A model generated the notes under the pieces. It did not search any database, was not told the origin of the DNA, and worked only from the letters and a program-made list of their open reading frames with translations. The position numbers and the translations under genes were made by a program. DNA of 64,000 nucleotides from Apoderus coryli (lineage: Eukaryota; Arthropoda; Insecta; Coleoptera; Attelabidae), in assembly GCA_911728435.2 (NCBI GenBank), contig OU452208.1, forward strand, positions 6,820,001 through 6,884,000, given 5' to 3'. Each line of letters opens with the position of its first letter. Position 1 is the first letter of the stretch. This document shows positions 23,495-34,335 of the stretch, piece after piece.

Positions 23495-24489
23495 GTGATA
23501 TTAATTGAAATGAATATGAATGGTACAATTATTACAATTATTCACATTATTAACAAAATTTGAAAACACGTTTTCCCGTTTCTTCTCGAAATGTATTACA
23601 TTTTGTGACTACACAGATCCTTCATTTCTAAGCAATGTTTCTGTCACTGTTGAAGCACTGCAAGAGACTTCTGGCTGGATCTTATTGTATAAAACTGTAT
23701 TCGCTACTTCCTTTTTATTGTTGAGACTTCAGCTACGTAAATTTCCGCAATAGTAGCTTGATAGCTAATACCTACATCATCTCCAGTCTTTGCTAATAAA
23801 GTTGCCGACGTTCTTCTAAAAGAGTGTCCAGTATACATTTTGAAGTTCTCAAACTTTAGAAATTTCGTAATTTTACTTGGAATTGACGAAAACGTATTTT
23901 CCCGACAGGCTGGTTTAAGCACTTTCCATTTTCATATCGCATAAAGAAGCGCGAATTGTATCGTCACTTTTTGGCACTGTAAATGTACGTGACATTCCAT
24001 TTTTGGAGTCACAGAGTTCATTAGCCCCAGCAACTCCCATTACCATTACGACCTTCATCAATAAATATATATCATCGGGGGCTTCAAGCATGAACTTATT
24101 CACATCTTCCCTGTTAAACACATGATTTTTTTGGGTCTATAACCATCATTTTTTCTTTTCAAAAATGCTCGAAGTTTTGTATACCTAGAAATATCTATAT
24201 TTTCCTCTATAAAAAGAGTGGACTTCAGCATCGAATACTCACACTTCAATAAAGCACTTTTCTCATGGAAATACGCCAAAAACTAGGTTTCTGAGACTGC
24301 AGTAGTCGTCTTGCTTTGGCACCAATTCTTAAAGGATTTATATGCTGCTTCATGCCTTATTTTCGACTTTTCCGGTAGTAGAGATAAACAAGCAATATTC
24401 GGTGATTCTTCTTTGTCTGAAACATCCATTTTGTCCAAACCAGAATCAAATAATTCGACTTCATCAAACTTTTCGCTATGAATTGTCAA
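23495..24489 (-). pseudogene. Crypton-like tyrosine recombinase, decayed
   Basis: Read on the minus strand from 24489: SLLPEKSKIRHEAAYKSF (start of the N-terminal domain), then in shifted frames AFLKRKNDGYRPKK, then EAPDDIYLLMKVVMVMGVAG at 24080-24020, then IPSKITKFLKFE. The box GHSFRRTSATLLA (near 23826) has the His-x-x-Arg of the tyrosine recombinase active site. EIYVAEVS keeps the probable nucleophilic Tyr, but the segment between them is shorter than usual. The tail continues to about 23495 (NNCNNCTIH). These enzymes cut and rejoin DNA through a phosphotyrosine. Several frame breaks make this one inactive. It is a Crypton- or DIRS-type relic; no terminal repeats were seen. Confidence 0.75.
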
Positions 24490-24689
24490 CTTGACTTGTT
24501 GATAAAATAAAAACTGTTTATGTTACTCTGGCAACGGATCACGGCTGCCTTCATGATTTAATGAGAATGCTATCGAATGTAATGATAATGAAAATCCAAA
24601 AATATATCCAGCATTTTCTTGTAAACAAACAATACAGGGAGGGAAAAAATGTTATAATATACTATATACTTCAGGGGTTAATAAAAATC

Positions 24690-24900
24690 GAAATGGCTTA
24701 GACCGATGACAGTAAACATCAAGCGCACAATCGTAGAGCAACTCGAAATATTCAAAATTGATGTGAGTCACACGATAAGAGCTCGTAGAAGTCGTTCAGA
24801 ACAAAATATATCGACACTTCGCGAAAGTTTGGCGTATAATCCAAAGACATCGACTTGTCATCGTGCACATGAATTGGACATCCCTGTGGTACACCACTGA
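24690..24900 (+). pseudogene. Tc1/mariner-type N-terminal (HTH) fragment
   Basis: The open frame from 24706 contains RSEQNISTLRESLAYNPKTS and HRAHELDIPV, resembling the N-terminal helix-turn-helix of a large insect Tc1/mariner-like family (R-S-E-x-N-I-x-x-x-x-E-S-V/L). The rest is lost: stops follow at 24898, and an unrelated LINE piece begins at 24950. Confidence 0.6.
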
Positions 24901-24949
24901 AAACCGTGAGCAACTCTCAAATCACTCCAATCGCTCTTACTTAAAATCT

Positions 24950-25070
24950 GCACTCTTTAAGAAATGCCTCGATCCATCTCCATAGACAACCTCGAATACC
25001 ATAGTGCTCCAACTTCAACAACAGTCACGTAAATAGGACTTTATCAAAAGCTTTCTCAAAGTCCACAAGT
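24950..25070 (-). pseudogene. LINE reverse transcriptase palm fragment
   Basis: On the minus strand 25069-24950 reads LVDFEKAFDKVLFT, a stop, then LLLKLEHYGIRG and WRWIEAFLKEC. This is the palm motif A region (FxDFxKAFDKV) of a CR1/Jockey-type LINE. Only about 40 codons are left. Confidence 0.8.
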
Positions 25071-25500
25071 TAAGAAGATTGATGATTAATAGAGATTAAT
25101 TTCAAGCAGCATCATAAAAATAGGACCTTCTTTTGTTAGTAAACCAAATACAAATGTGACAGCCACTAAGTTTTAAAATTTGAACAATAGTGTGTTCCTT
25201 CATACCGACTGGTATATAACTCGTACCTAATTTTACGAGGAAAATGTTGTATATATAGCTATAATATCCTAGCCATATACAACCGCAGAGAGTGGTGAAG
25301 TTAATATAAAAAAACTTGAATGGCACACTTAATTACAATTTTACTTTTACGCCAGTGGTTTGGAAAAAAATGCTGCTACTGCTAGGTTAGTTAGTTTTTC
25401 GACTTAACGAACTGTGCTTTTTTAGTGGATAGTATACACAATTTTTCCAGATTTATTAAAGATTTAATGCTCTACAAATTAAATTCAAATACTTAACTGT
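25071..25500. other. Unassigned sequence
   Basis: Nothing recognisable. Confidence 0.4.
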
Positions 25501-25960
25501 TATCAACAGACATGGTCGATAAGCTTCCAAAAATTGAAAATTCTTATCCAGGTGCTTTCAGCATCAGTTGAATACAGTGTATTTACTGCTGCAGGTACAT
25601 ATCCTGAGATATCTGTCTCCAGTCCTGTGGCGTTAACTCTGGAGATCTCCCCTTCCAATCCATTTCTGAGGAAAACTTTCATTGAGCCATTGCCTAACAC
25701 AAATAGCATATTGTTTTTGGAAATGCAAGTTTCCTTCTTCCACAGTGTAAGATTTCCGTCTTCTTCGTTTCTAGCGACTGAAAGGATTTAATATACAGTA
25801 AGTCCGGTTCAATAGGTAAATAATTGTTTCTACATGCCAATGCTCCAAGAGTCGTGTTGCTCTGACTGCCCTGAACAAAATGAACTTTGATATTGGGAAG
25901 TCCTACGAAACAATTGTGTTTTTATTTTATTTTTTGTAATTGTGGTCGAATTCGAATGTT
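25501..25960 (-). pseudogene. Unrecognised coding-like segment
   Basis: On the minus strand two adjoining frames look truly coding. From about 25910 to 25800 the text includes LPNIKVHFVQGSQSNTTLG; from about 25790 to 25503 it includes MKVFLRNGLEGEISRVNATG and GYVPAAVNTLY. They lie in different frames that meet near 25785-25800, where there is TTTCAG, so either a frameshift or an intron edge lies there. The hydropathy and residue mix are ordinary for a globular protein. I do not recognise the family. It could be a host gene fragment, an element protein or an old captured sequence. Confidence 0.4.
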
Positions 25961-26169
25961 AGAAGTGATTTTGTTTTACCTCTGTTTCTTTGTGAAGAGC
26001 CAGTGGACTTGCTCTATTTTACTCACGTCAATCTTGCAGGCAAATTTCACAGCTTGTTGAGACCGACGTGGAATTTAGTGAACGTATAAGAAGGAATTAT
26101 ACTATATCTATGATAAGGCAAGCTATAACGTCACGTCCACAAAACAAATTTATTAACATCACGTTAACA

Positions 26170-26216
26170 GGACGTCGGAGACATGTTTCGGAGGTATAAA
26201 CCCCGATCATCAGTCG
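26170..26216 (-). ncRNA. Hammerhead-like RNA motif, candidate
   Basis: On the minus strand CTGATGA (26213-26207) is followed by a short hairpin, CGGGG/CCTCCG, then GAAACATGTC. The order CUGANGA - stem - GAAA - GUC is that of a type I hammerhead, with a possible two-base-pair stem III (AC/GU around an AU loop). TCGA before the core can pair with TCCGA after GUC with one bulge. Two extra bases after CUGAUGA depart from the canonical core. It is a candidate only. Confidence 0.35.
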
Positions 26217-27382
26217 AAAACAAATCAGTCAAGAAAGGAAACGTGTCCCAAAACGAACAGTTGAAAATAATTCCCATTGTGTCATCCTGGAGATTTCCAA
26301 CAAACCATGATCTTTAAGACCGAAAAGACATCGAACTCTGGACAAGGGTTTCCAGAGTTACAGGGGTACATTTTCATAGCCCTCATTTCAAATAATTTGC
26401 GGGTGTATGTTGGCCTTTTAGGACGGACCTACTGTAGTCTCCTAGTGGTCAATTAACAATAAACACTAATTGTGGATTTTGTTGTAAAAGGAAATTATTA
26501 TTCAAAAAAAGTTTTGCCATTTTGAACATTTTAGGTACCTATACTCAGAATTACAATTTTGGGACCGCAACCGCCAGTATTATTTCATCCTGCAATTATT
26601 AAGGACTCCGGAGTTTCATTTTGTGTACTTTGAACTTCCCGAAGTATGATTGTGCAACAGGAGTTAAGGAAGAAGCGGCCGGTCGTCTTTCAATATCAGA
26701 CCAAAATTACGTAAGTCCTAAGGCCTCGATCTTTTCAACTATCCTCATAAATCTGCCTATACAGTCCATTTTTCACAAGAGCTTTACGCTTACACAACAT
26801 TTTTAAAATAAGTGTAACTTTCCAGAGTTAAGTTGCAAATCTTCGCTGTTACAATTGTTCAGCAAACAAGCCTCGAAGTTAAAAAAAAATGGTTTAGCTA
26901 AGCAAATAAAATTGTATTATTGAAATAGCCTAATTAACATACTATTACTCAAAACCTTTTCTTCTCTATATTCATCACAACGATTTGTTGCGTGTTTAGC
27001 TACAATGTCAAATAATTTTTGTTTATTTCGAAAATTATAGTAAAACAGAATAACAATTTTGAGTAATTACCATATATAAAAGCCGAAACAGAAATAAAAT
27101 TATTTTAAGTGTTAGGTATCTTGGATTCCTGACACGCAAACGAATACTTTAAGACATCCGCAGGTCACTTTATTTATTGACATAATAACATAAACAACCA
27201 GAATTATAAAAATAATCATTTTAATACTTTTTATGTTGTATATTATAAAATGCAATATGCAAATTATTTTATATTGTGGAAACACAACACAAGAAGTGCG
27301 GAGGTCCCTGACGACGTATTACAGCATAATTGATAGTACCTTTCGTATAATATGTATACTCGTATGTCCTATACCAAACTTA
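26217..27382. other. Unassigned sequence
   Basis: No gene or repeat that I can support. Reading frames at 26621-26806 and 27233-27442 match nothing known. Confidence 0.4.
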
Positions 27383-27836
27383 AATACTTTTTTTCTACGA
27401 CTGTCTTTAAATGCCTTTATTATATGTTCAATCATGATTTGAAAATGTAGTACATTGTAATGCTGTTTTTCATTTACCCGTGCGTAATAAATTTCCCACT
27501 AGTCGCTTAGCACTAGCACGGATAAAATTTCCTAGTAATGACAAAAGTAGCGGCGGGCATGAAAAATCACCATAGCAACGCCGAAAATACAAACACCAAA
27601 TTGACAGTTTTGGTATTTATAATTAATAAAAATTATAATTAAGTATTTCGCTAATTTCAAAACACATAAACAGTGATCGTGAATATAGTTTAACACCACC
27701 TAGTCAATTTAATGCTTCTAATTTATCGTATTTAGGCTTATACGGTAACAGGGGAAAGTTTCGAAAAACAAATATTTTCCTAAAAATTATGTTAAATTTA
27801 TTCAAAAGCATTAAAACAGTCGTAGAAAAAGTATAG
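27383..27836. repeat. TIR element D (about 450 bp)
   Basis: The left segment 27383-27423 (CTACGACTGT, then TTTAAATGC) is an inverted match of 27797-27836 (GCATTAAAACAGTCGTAG). No coding sequence inside. The strong hairpin at 27848-27944 lies just to the right and may be part of the same element. Confidence 0.6.
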
Positions 27837-27847
27837 TGTGAAACTCA

Positions 27848-27944
27848 CATGAAATGACCATTTCCTACTCGTATGATTTGCAGCACTCGCCTGCGGCTCA
27901 TGCTGCAAACGATCATACTCGTAGGAAATATATGTAATTTCATG
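27848..27944. repeat. Long hairpin with GCACTCGCCTGCGGCTC loop
   Basis: Paired words are TTTCCTACTCGTATGAT and GCAGCA on the left and TGCTGC with ATCATACTCGTAGGAAA on the right, with the GC-rich loop CTCGCCTGCGGCTCA. The outer pair ATGAAAT/ATTTCAT closes it. The loop text recurs in many arthropod repeats, as I recall, so it is probably a MITE core. Confidence 0.75.
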
Positions 27945-28630
27945 TTCGTTGCACAATATACTATTGAGCTGTTATGTTACCTACATCGCGTCTGACGCTT
28001 AAGACAAATAACAAATAAAATAATAAATACAAATAAATAACAAATTTGTTATAAATTTTTAATAAAAATAAAAAATATTGATTAATTGTATTTAATGATT
28101 TTACTATTTTTTCTTTTGTTCATTATCAATAAAAATATAAATATATCAATCAAAAACTTCTCGGACTCCCGAACGTCTTAAACAGGCTGAGTTCCATATC
28201 GGTAAATACTCTCTTAAATAACTGCTCAAAGTATAATAGAGAATAATTATTGAAACTTACCATTGCCTTGCTTAAAATATCTTCGCTAATGCCCATTGAA
28301 GTGAATTTTCAATTTTTAAGATGAAGAAGTTCGTTGAATAAGAATGCTGACAATTTAGACTATAATCTTTCTTCGTGACAAGTTTAGCGTCACATTCAGA
28401 ATCGTTCAGTAAAATTTCTTTCAAAGAAAAGGTCCATAATTTCAATACAAAATGCATCTACAACGGAAATTTTTATTCACACATATTATTTGCGTTAGCC
28501 TCATCTCTATACGTTCGATTGCTGTTTATGGTCCGGCTCATATGCACAGATCGATGACTCGTCAATAATAAAAACGTCTTTTGAAGCATTGTATTTTTTT
28601 GAGCATTTATCCAACGAGAACAAACCTTTT
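27945..28630. other. AT-rich stretch with repeat E copy 2
   Basis: 28163-28217 (CTCCCGAACGTCTTAAACAG, then CATATCGG) is a second copy of the dispersed repeat at 2038-2096. Otherwise AT-rich and without recognisable genes. Confidence 0.45.
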
Positions 28631-28671
28631 CAAAATCTGTGAGCGAATTGGGAACATCTAATCATGAAAAA
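28631..28671. repeat. MITE A, interrupted copy, left piece
   Basis: CTGTGAGCGAATTGGGAACA followed by TCTAATCATGAAAAA matches the terminal region of the family A MITE at 14700-14745. It stops where a LINE begins. The matching sequence resumes near 30557-30563 with AAAACCTAAATTGTAATTTT. Confidence 0.75.
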
Positions 28672-30056
28672 GCGTATAGTCAGCAAGCAGGTGAGGGGCT
28701 ATCTGGATGAATTTTCTATTCTGTCTGTTGTCCAGTCTGGTTTCCGCGAAAAACATAGCACTACCACAGCATTGCTAAGGGTAGTCGGCGACATAGCGAG
28801 TGCAATGGATAAATCGCAACTTGTAATGCTTGCTTTATTGGACCAAAGCAAGGCTTTTGATCTGGTCAACTTCAAGCTGCTAATTAGCAAGCTAAAATAT
28901 CTTGGTTTTGATGATGCCTCGCTGGATTGGTTTCGAAGTTAGATGACAAATAGGAAACAAAGAGTTAAGCTTGGTCTGGCGAACTATTCGGGGTTTGGCG
29001 TGACGAAAAGTGGAGTCCCCCAGGGTAGCATTTTGGGCCCAGTCTTGTTCCTGATTTTTACATTCGATGTGACGTCGCTCGTGAACTGCTCGAGACTGCG
29101 CATATGTTTGCGGATGATATACAGTTTTATATGCCTTTTACTTTATTGCATGCAGAGTATGCTGTGAATGGGTTGAATTCGGATCTGCGAAGCTTCTCAG
29201 AGTGGTGCAGCAACAATGGCCTGCGAATAAACCCTAAGAAATCGGTAGCTTTATGCTTCGGTAGCGATAGGCAAAGAAATTTTGTCTTGCAGAATTTTAA
29301 TCTTGCTATAAATAACGAAAATATCGCATCGGTAGAGAAGTCGCGAAATCTGGGTTTGATTATGGATAATAATTTAAAGTTCAGCGATCATTGTAATGTC
29401 GTCTATCGGAATTCTTTCTTTAAGCTTAAGTGCATTTATTATTTGAAAAATTTACTTGATGAGTCTACTAAATTGAGGCTGATCAAGGCGCTTATTTATC
29501 CAAATATAGATTATTGCTCGCAGGTCTACACAGTACAATAAAAACAAAATACAGAGGGTGCAGAATGCCTGTGTTAGGTTTATTTGTGACGTCCCATACA
29601 GACACCATATTAATCCATTTTTGGAACGGATGCACGAACCTAAGATACATTTCCGTTTAGAATATATGTTCCTAGTTTTACTTCATAAAATTTATAATCG
29701 TCATACACCTTTATATTTGTATAATTTGTTAAGTAGGAGGAGGTCAGCTGTACACAGTGTAAATGTTCGTACAGATTCATTTAACATACCTCAACATGCC
29801 ACTGTTAAATTCGAGGGATCTTTTTCATATGTAGCACCCTCACTGTTAAATAGAGTGCAGGACAAACTTGATGTACCGTTAGCAGCTTTTAAGCGACATT
29901 TAAGATTGTTGTTTTTTAATCATGCTTAGTTGTTGCGTAGAAATAATAATAAATTAAGGGGCACTTTTTTTTTCATAATTGTTTAGGTAGAGTGGAAGAA
30001 TGGCATTTGCCAAATCTCTGTCTTTTTGTGCAAATGTAATAACTCAATCTCAGAAT
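28672..30056 (+). mobile_element. LINE (CR1/Jockey-like) inserted into a MITE
   Basis: 5'-truncated in the reverse transcriptase. 28672-28942: YLDEFSILSVVQSGFREKH, LLDQSKAFDLVNFKLL. From 28943: MTNRKQRVKLGLANYSG and GVPQGSILGPVLFLI. After a frameshift, from 29104: MFADDIQFYM with the intact catalytic FADD, then YPNIDYCSQVYT. After another break, from 29558: QNACVRFICDVPYRHH to FKRHLRLLFFNHA, stop at 29927. A 3' UTR follows to about 30056. It keeps most of the reverse transcriptase but has a stop (at the end of the first frame) and two frameshifts. Confidence 0.9.
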
Positions 30057-30059
30057 AAG

Positions 30060-30520
30060 ATTCACAAAGTGTTATGTATGGTCCGTACTGTTATATGGTA
30101 TGGAGGGCTGGACAGTAAAGGTTAGCACAATGAATAGGCTAGAAGCATTTGAAATGTGGATCTATCGAAGAATCCTGAAAGTCCCATGGACAGCAAGAAA
30201 GACCAACGAGGAAATTTTGAGGACGATAGGAAGAGAACGCGAATTGCTGGACACGATAAAGCGCAGGAAAACAGCGTATCTGGGGCATGTGATACGCAAC
30301 GAAAGGTACCATTTCCTACAATTAATAATAGAAGGAAAAATAGAAGGAAGAAGGGGTGTAGGCAGAAAGAGGATGTCGTGGCTCCGAAACATCAAGCATT
30401 GGACAGGAATAGGAACCACTTAGAATTAGAATTATATCACACCACCAGAGATAAGAAAAAAATGGTCAGAAGTGATCGCAAACATCCATTAATGGATAGC
30501 AGCGGAAGAAGAAGAATAAC
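30060..30520 (+). mobile_element. RTE-type LINE 3' end
   Basis: From 30060 the frame includes EGWTVKVSTMNRLEAFEM, YRRILKVPWTARKTNEEIL and RRKTAYLGHVIRNERY, then EGRRGVGRKRMSWLRN to 30423. It ends with GGAAGAAGAAGAATAA near 30505-30520, the same GAA-type tail as the RTE copy at 5793. It lies between the LINE and the right part of the interrupted MITE, so it belongs to the same nest. Confidence 0.85.
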
Positions 30521-30556
30521 TTATATTATTATAATAAATCATTTATTTATTTATTT

Positions 30557-30944
30557 AAAAAAACCTAAATTGTAATTTTTCGAAAAGTTCTTATTTACAA
30601 AGATACAGGGTTTTAAAGACCAGTTTTGTCCTAAAATTTTCAAACTCGAATTTCTCAAAAACTTTTAAGTTTTTCGAGAAAAAAGAAGTATGCTTTTTTT
30701 ATGTAGAAAACTTTATTTTATCACATTTTTGACAAGAAATGATTAAAAATCACAAGGAAAAAAGTTAGGTTATAATTAAGGCAAGGTTCCCCCCCGTTTA
30801 CCCGCCTATGGTCATGCTTTTTTATTCAATTTCATGTCAGTTTACGACACTTAACTCGGCGAATAAATATGCTACATTTGGTTAATTCATCTTTTCTCGT
30901 TTCGAAAATATTTCAAAAAAATCGCCCTCAGGCAGTCATATTTC
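30557..30944. repeat. MITE A, interrupted copy, right piece
   Basis: Resumes with AAAACCTAAATTG and continues with the family landmarks: CTCGAATTTCTCAAAAAC, TTTATCACATTTTTGAC, and CCCGCCTATGGTCATG near 30795. It ends at the border of the small TIR element at 30946. Confidence 0.8.
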
Positions 30945-30945
30945 A

Positions 30946-31202
30946 CCTAATGACATTTTAAAAGCTGCGACTCTCTCAGTCGCGAAATTTATTTTATTTA
31001 ACATCAAATTTGTGAGCGAATTGGGGAGGTTTTTTAGAAACACCTTGTATATGCTAATAATAACACTATCTCGCTAGTCAAAATTTCACTTACCCACTCT
31101 GTATACTGATACAAACACGTGGAATGATGCTCTACAAAATTTGATGTTAAAATAAATAAATTTCGCGACTGAGAGAGTCGCAGCTTTTAAAATGTCATTA
31201 GG
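30946..31202. repeat. TIR element F (257 bp) with 66-bp arms
   Basis: Arms 30946-31011 and 31137-31202 are almost identical inverted copies starting CCTAATGACATTTTAAAAGC. Each arm itself contains the small palindrome GCGACTCTCTCAGTCGC. The inner end of the left arm runs directly into a family A terminus (TTTGTGAGCGAATTGGGGA), and GAAACACCTTGTA follows at 31037-31049. No coding sequence. Confidence 0.85.
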
Positions 31203-32427
31203 CAAAAGACGATGTGGAAATTAATCTTCTCTTAGTGGCGTTGGCCTGCCTCATTCAGTTAGAGAAATTGTTTTTATGCAGCCATAAATCTTTGTGATTG
31301 CCAACAATGAACTTAAAAGGTTCTTGTTATACGTTTACAATAGTTGACAAGATTTGTTATTTTTTCGTTGGAAAAAGATGTGTTTTTCTGGTTAAACGAT
31401 TTGATATAATAGATTTATGTTTTGTGGACCAACGTAAAATGGAAGAGGATTAATTATTGTACCGAAATAAAATGTATTAGTAATGATTTTTTTTAAACGA
31501 AAACATAATATCACAAATATAAAGAGAACATTTCCTTTGAGAGTTATGTTGTTGAACATTCAGATCCCGAAATTTAATTCAAAGTAGTATCTGAAATATC
31601 CTTTAGGACACCCTGTATAGGTATATAAAAAAATAGCTGATCAACCCCTGTTAATATACAAGCCCCTAAAAAATAAACAATAAATTTGAAGAAATTTCAA
31701 TGAAAAACTTTTATATTACTTTCTGAAAATGTAATATCATGCTTTAGTGTATTACACTTACCTACTTACTTAACAATTCTAAGCTCTTGAAACATAGTTC
31801 AGTTGTATGTAAGTTATATAACAATATACAGAATGAAAGTAAAATAGTAAAAATAGAAAACAAAATGAAATGTTTCCCGATAAGTTTTAACAAATCATTT
31901 GCCGAACTTTTTAATACTTTTCCCCGAAAGTTTTCGCAATTTTTCCAGATTCAATATTATATTTATAGAGTATTGACTTGTGTATAGTTTGGCAAATTGA
32001 TCTGTAACAGCGCGGCGTCGGTAAGGGGAATGTAGTTGGAATAAAACATGGCTGATTTCATTCATAAAATTTCCAGCGGCGTGCGTTGTAAAAGTTTAGT
32101 AATAATTAATAAACATTTATGTGTTACTAAAAAATTAAAATTAATGAAAAGTTCTTCATGTATTTCGTAAAATCACCTACTGCTATTAAGCTATAACACC
32201 CAACACTTTATTTCAAATATATACTAAAGTTTGCATACCAAAAATGAAAATAAAACGTTCTTATAAAAAACAAAAACATTCTAAAGCAACTTATCGAAAA
32301 TAATTAAAATATCTTGGATCTTTTTGTTGCTTTGAGTCACGTTTAGCAACTATAATTAACTGTTTTAAATATTTCGATTAAATATAACGATCATAATTAC
32401 TATTACTTTATTGAAGATGGCAATCTG
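31203..32427. other. Unassigned AT-rich DNA
   Basis: GGACACCCTGTATAGG at 31607-31622 looks like the right end of a Tc1-like MITE whose body I cannot delimit. A GC-richer patch at 32005-32090 contains a short reading frame from 32049 (MADFIHKISSG), not recognised. Confidence 0.4.
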
Positions 32428-32608
32428 TTACATTTCGTCAACTTGAGCATCATCATTATCATCAGTCTCGCTGTCGTCATCTTGTCCTAAAGTTATTATA
32501 ATGTGCTCTTCTTCCAACTCCTTAACATGTCGGCAAAAACTATTCCAATCATTACTAGATATCAAAATTCTAAGTAGATTCAATAAAAATTTCCAATTTT
32601 GATGCCTT
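32428..32608 (-). pseudogene. Acidic C-terminal coding fragment
   Basis: On the minus strand the frame reads SSNDWNSFCRHVKELEEEH, then IIITLGQDDDSETDDNDD and ends QVDEM, stop at 32428-32430. An acidic tail after W-x-x-F-C-x-H-V-x-x-L-E resembles the C terminus of some DDE-type transposases in insects (pogo/Tigger-like), but that is from memory. No preceding domain is seen. Confidence 0.4.
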
Positions 32609-32974
32609 AATAAACAACAAACAATGTGTAAGCTTATATTTCTACAAGAACAAAAAAAATTGTTTTGAACCTAAAACACTAAAGTAACAGAACACTAAAT
32701 ATACAATAATAATTAGATATATGATAATATTGCAACTCATACACAACAAAAGTATAAATAATAACACCACTCTGCCACTGGCTGATTCAATATTACTACG
32801 AGGGGCGGCAACTATTGCGGGGAAGAACTCAGTTTCCACCAATTGCAACTTGAACACCCGCATGGCGAAAAAACGTGCGAGGGTCTACGCACCAATTAGG
32901 ATCATTCAGGCGGCGTCTAACCACCTATTTCGCGGGGTATTGCCGATTTTACAGAAGATCGTAATTTCTTTTCC
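32609..32974. other. Unassigned, with a GC-richer patch
   Basis: 32780-32950 is clearly less AT-rich than its surroundings (CTGCCACTGGCTG, GGCGGCGTCTAACC), with reading frames on both strands that match nothing known. Confidence 0.35.
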
Positions 32975-33205
32975 CTATTTTAATATTCAGTGGTAAAAAT
33001 TTTAGTTATTAAATAAAAATAACAAATATAACAACCACTTAAAATGCTGAGCTTTTTTCATTATTATTATTTGTAATTGTAAAAAATCGATTTTCAAGTT
33101 AATACTACTTCTTTTCTAGAACTAGTGATTTTTTGTAGTTAAATTTGGCAATATATAGGATTTTTTTGTCCGCATTCCTTTCGTTGTCACAGATTTGTTT
33201 GCCAA
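32975..33205 (+). repeat. Dispersed repeat H, copy 1
   Basis: Matches 44440-44655 in inverse orientation over more than 200 bp: TCAGTGGTAAAAATTTTAG, AATGCTGAGCTT, TTTTTTGTAGTTAA, TTTTTTTGTCCG and CAGATTTGTTTGCCA all recur in order. No coding sequence. Type unknown. Confidence 0.7.
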
Positions 33206-33599
33206 GCACGACTGCTAAAGTACAGGAAAGTTTTGGGATGATATTTAAGTTAGTGGGAGTTTTTACATTCGTATGAGGGTAATTTCAATCAGCATTATCT
33301 AAATCAAGTACGGAATAATGTATTTTGAATCTGATGTTATTCTTGTTAGATGCGTAGAGATATGTTATTGATCTGTCTACTTGATATTTTGAAATACCAA
33401 ACTTCAAGACTAGCAAGTAAAGTGTATTTTATTTTTTTCTCTTAAATACTGACTTTAAGACATATGTTAATAACTTTAGTATATTAATTTTTTTTTATTT
33501 TATGAAATAATCCATTCATAGAGGAGCGATGATTTATATATTATTAATTTTTGTTTTAACTTTTAATAATGATTTATTTGGTTTTTTGTTGTACGAATA
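33206..33599. other. Unassigned sequence
   Basis: Nothing recognisable. Confidence 0.4.
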
Positions 33600-34335
33600 C
33601 AGGGTGTCCCAAAATAATTCTGCCATAGTTTACCAGCGTGTTCAGCCACTTGGCGTCAAAAATGTACCTAATGGGCCCACAGCCCCCGAAAGGGACACTT
33701 TCGCAAACGGGTGTCCTAAAAATTTGGGGAACACACTACGATAAAATTCTGCAACTTGGTAGGTATATGATATACCTCTAAGATTTGAACATTATGCAGG
33801 TATATTCTTCATCATAAGCGTCTCAAATGGGGGGTTCCAGAGGTTAAAACCACCATAACATTTTTGTGTTTGCTTTGTGTCACGATTTATTTAAAAAACA
33901 AGTTTTATTCACAAATTGGTGCTCGATGCGTCATTTGTATGGTTTAAACCAGGCTTTTGGCTATTCAAATGTCGGAATTTACGAATCGATAAAGTTGTGG
34001 GAAGGAATAATAGATCAATTAATAGACCCCATGGAATTATCCAATCGTCTTAACGCTAAAGAATATCTCAATTTTCTCAAAAAATCTGGTACAACTGTTG
34101 GAATATGTTCCTTTATATACGAATGCTTGGATGAGAATTTTCCTAGTAGGTGCATTGGTCCCATACCTTGGCCACGGCGATCACTCGATCATTGTCAAAT
34201 TTTAGAGATCAGTCTCAAATTTTACAAGCCTTCAGCGCTATAAGATGTGCTGTAAGAATGCTATCGAACAAAATGGAAATATTTTTGAACGAAAGCTATC
34301 CTAAGTGGATGGTTTGTAATTTCAATTGTCCTAAT
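33600..34335 (+). mobile_element. Tc1/mariner-like element, decayed
   Basis: The left end is CAGGGTGTCCCAAAATAATT at 33601, a typical terminus. Downstream, a frame at 33866-34243 reads LWEGIIDQLIDPMEL, LNAKEYLNFLKKS, then LDENFPSRCIG and PWPRRSLDH. This follows the transposase order W-x-GII, ...YLxFL, LDExFPxRWIG, W-P-x-R-S-P-D between the second and third acidic residues of the DD41D-type element at 46539. The acidic residues themselves are mostly gone. A further frame to about 34335 has the C-terminal part. The right terminus was not found. Confidence 0.6.
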
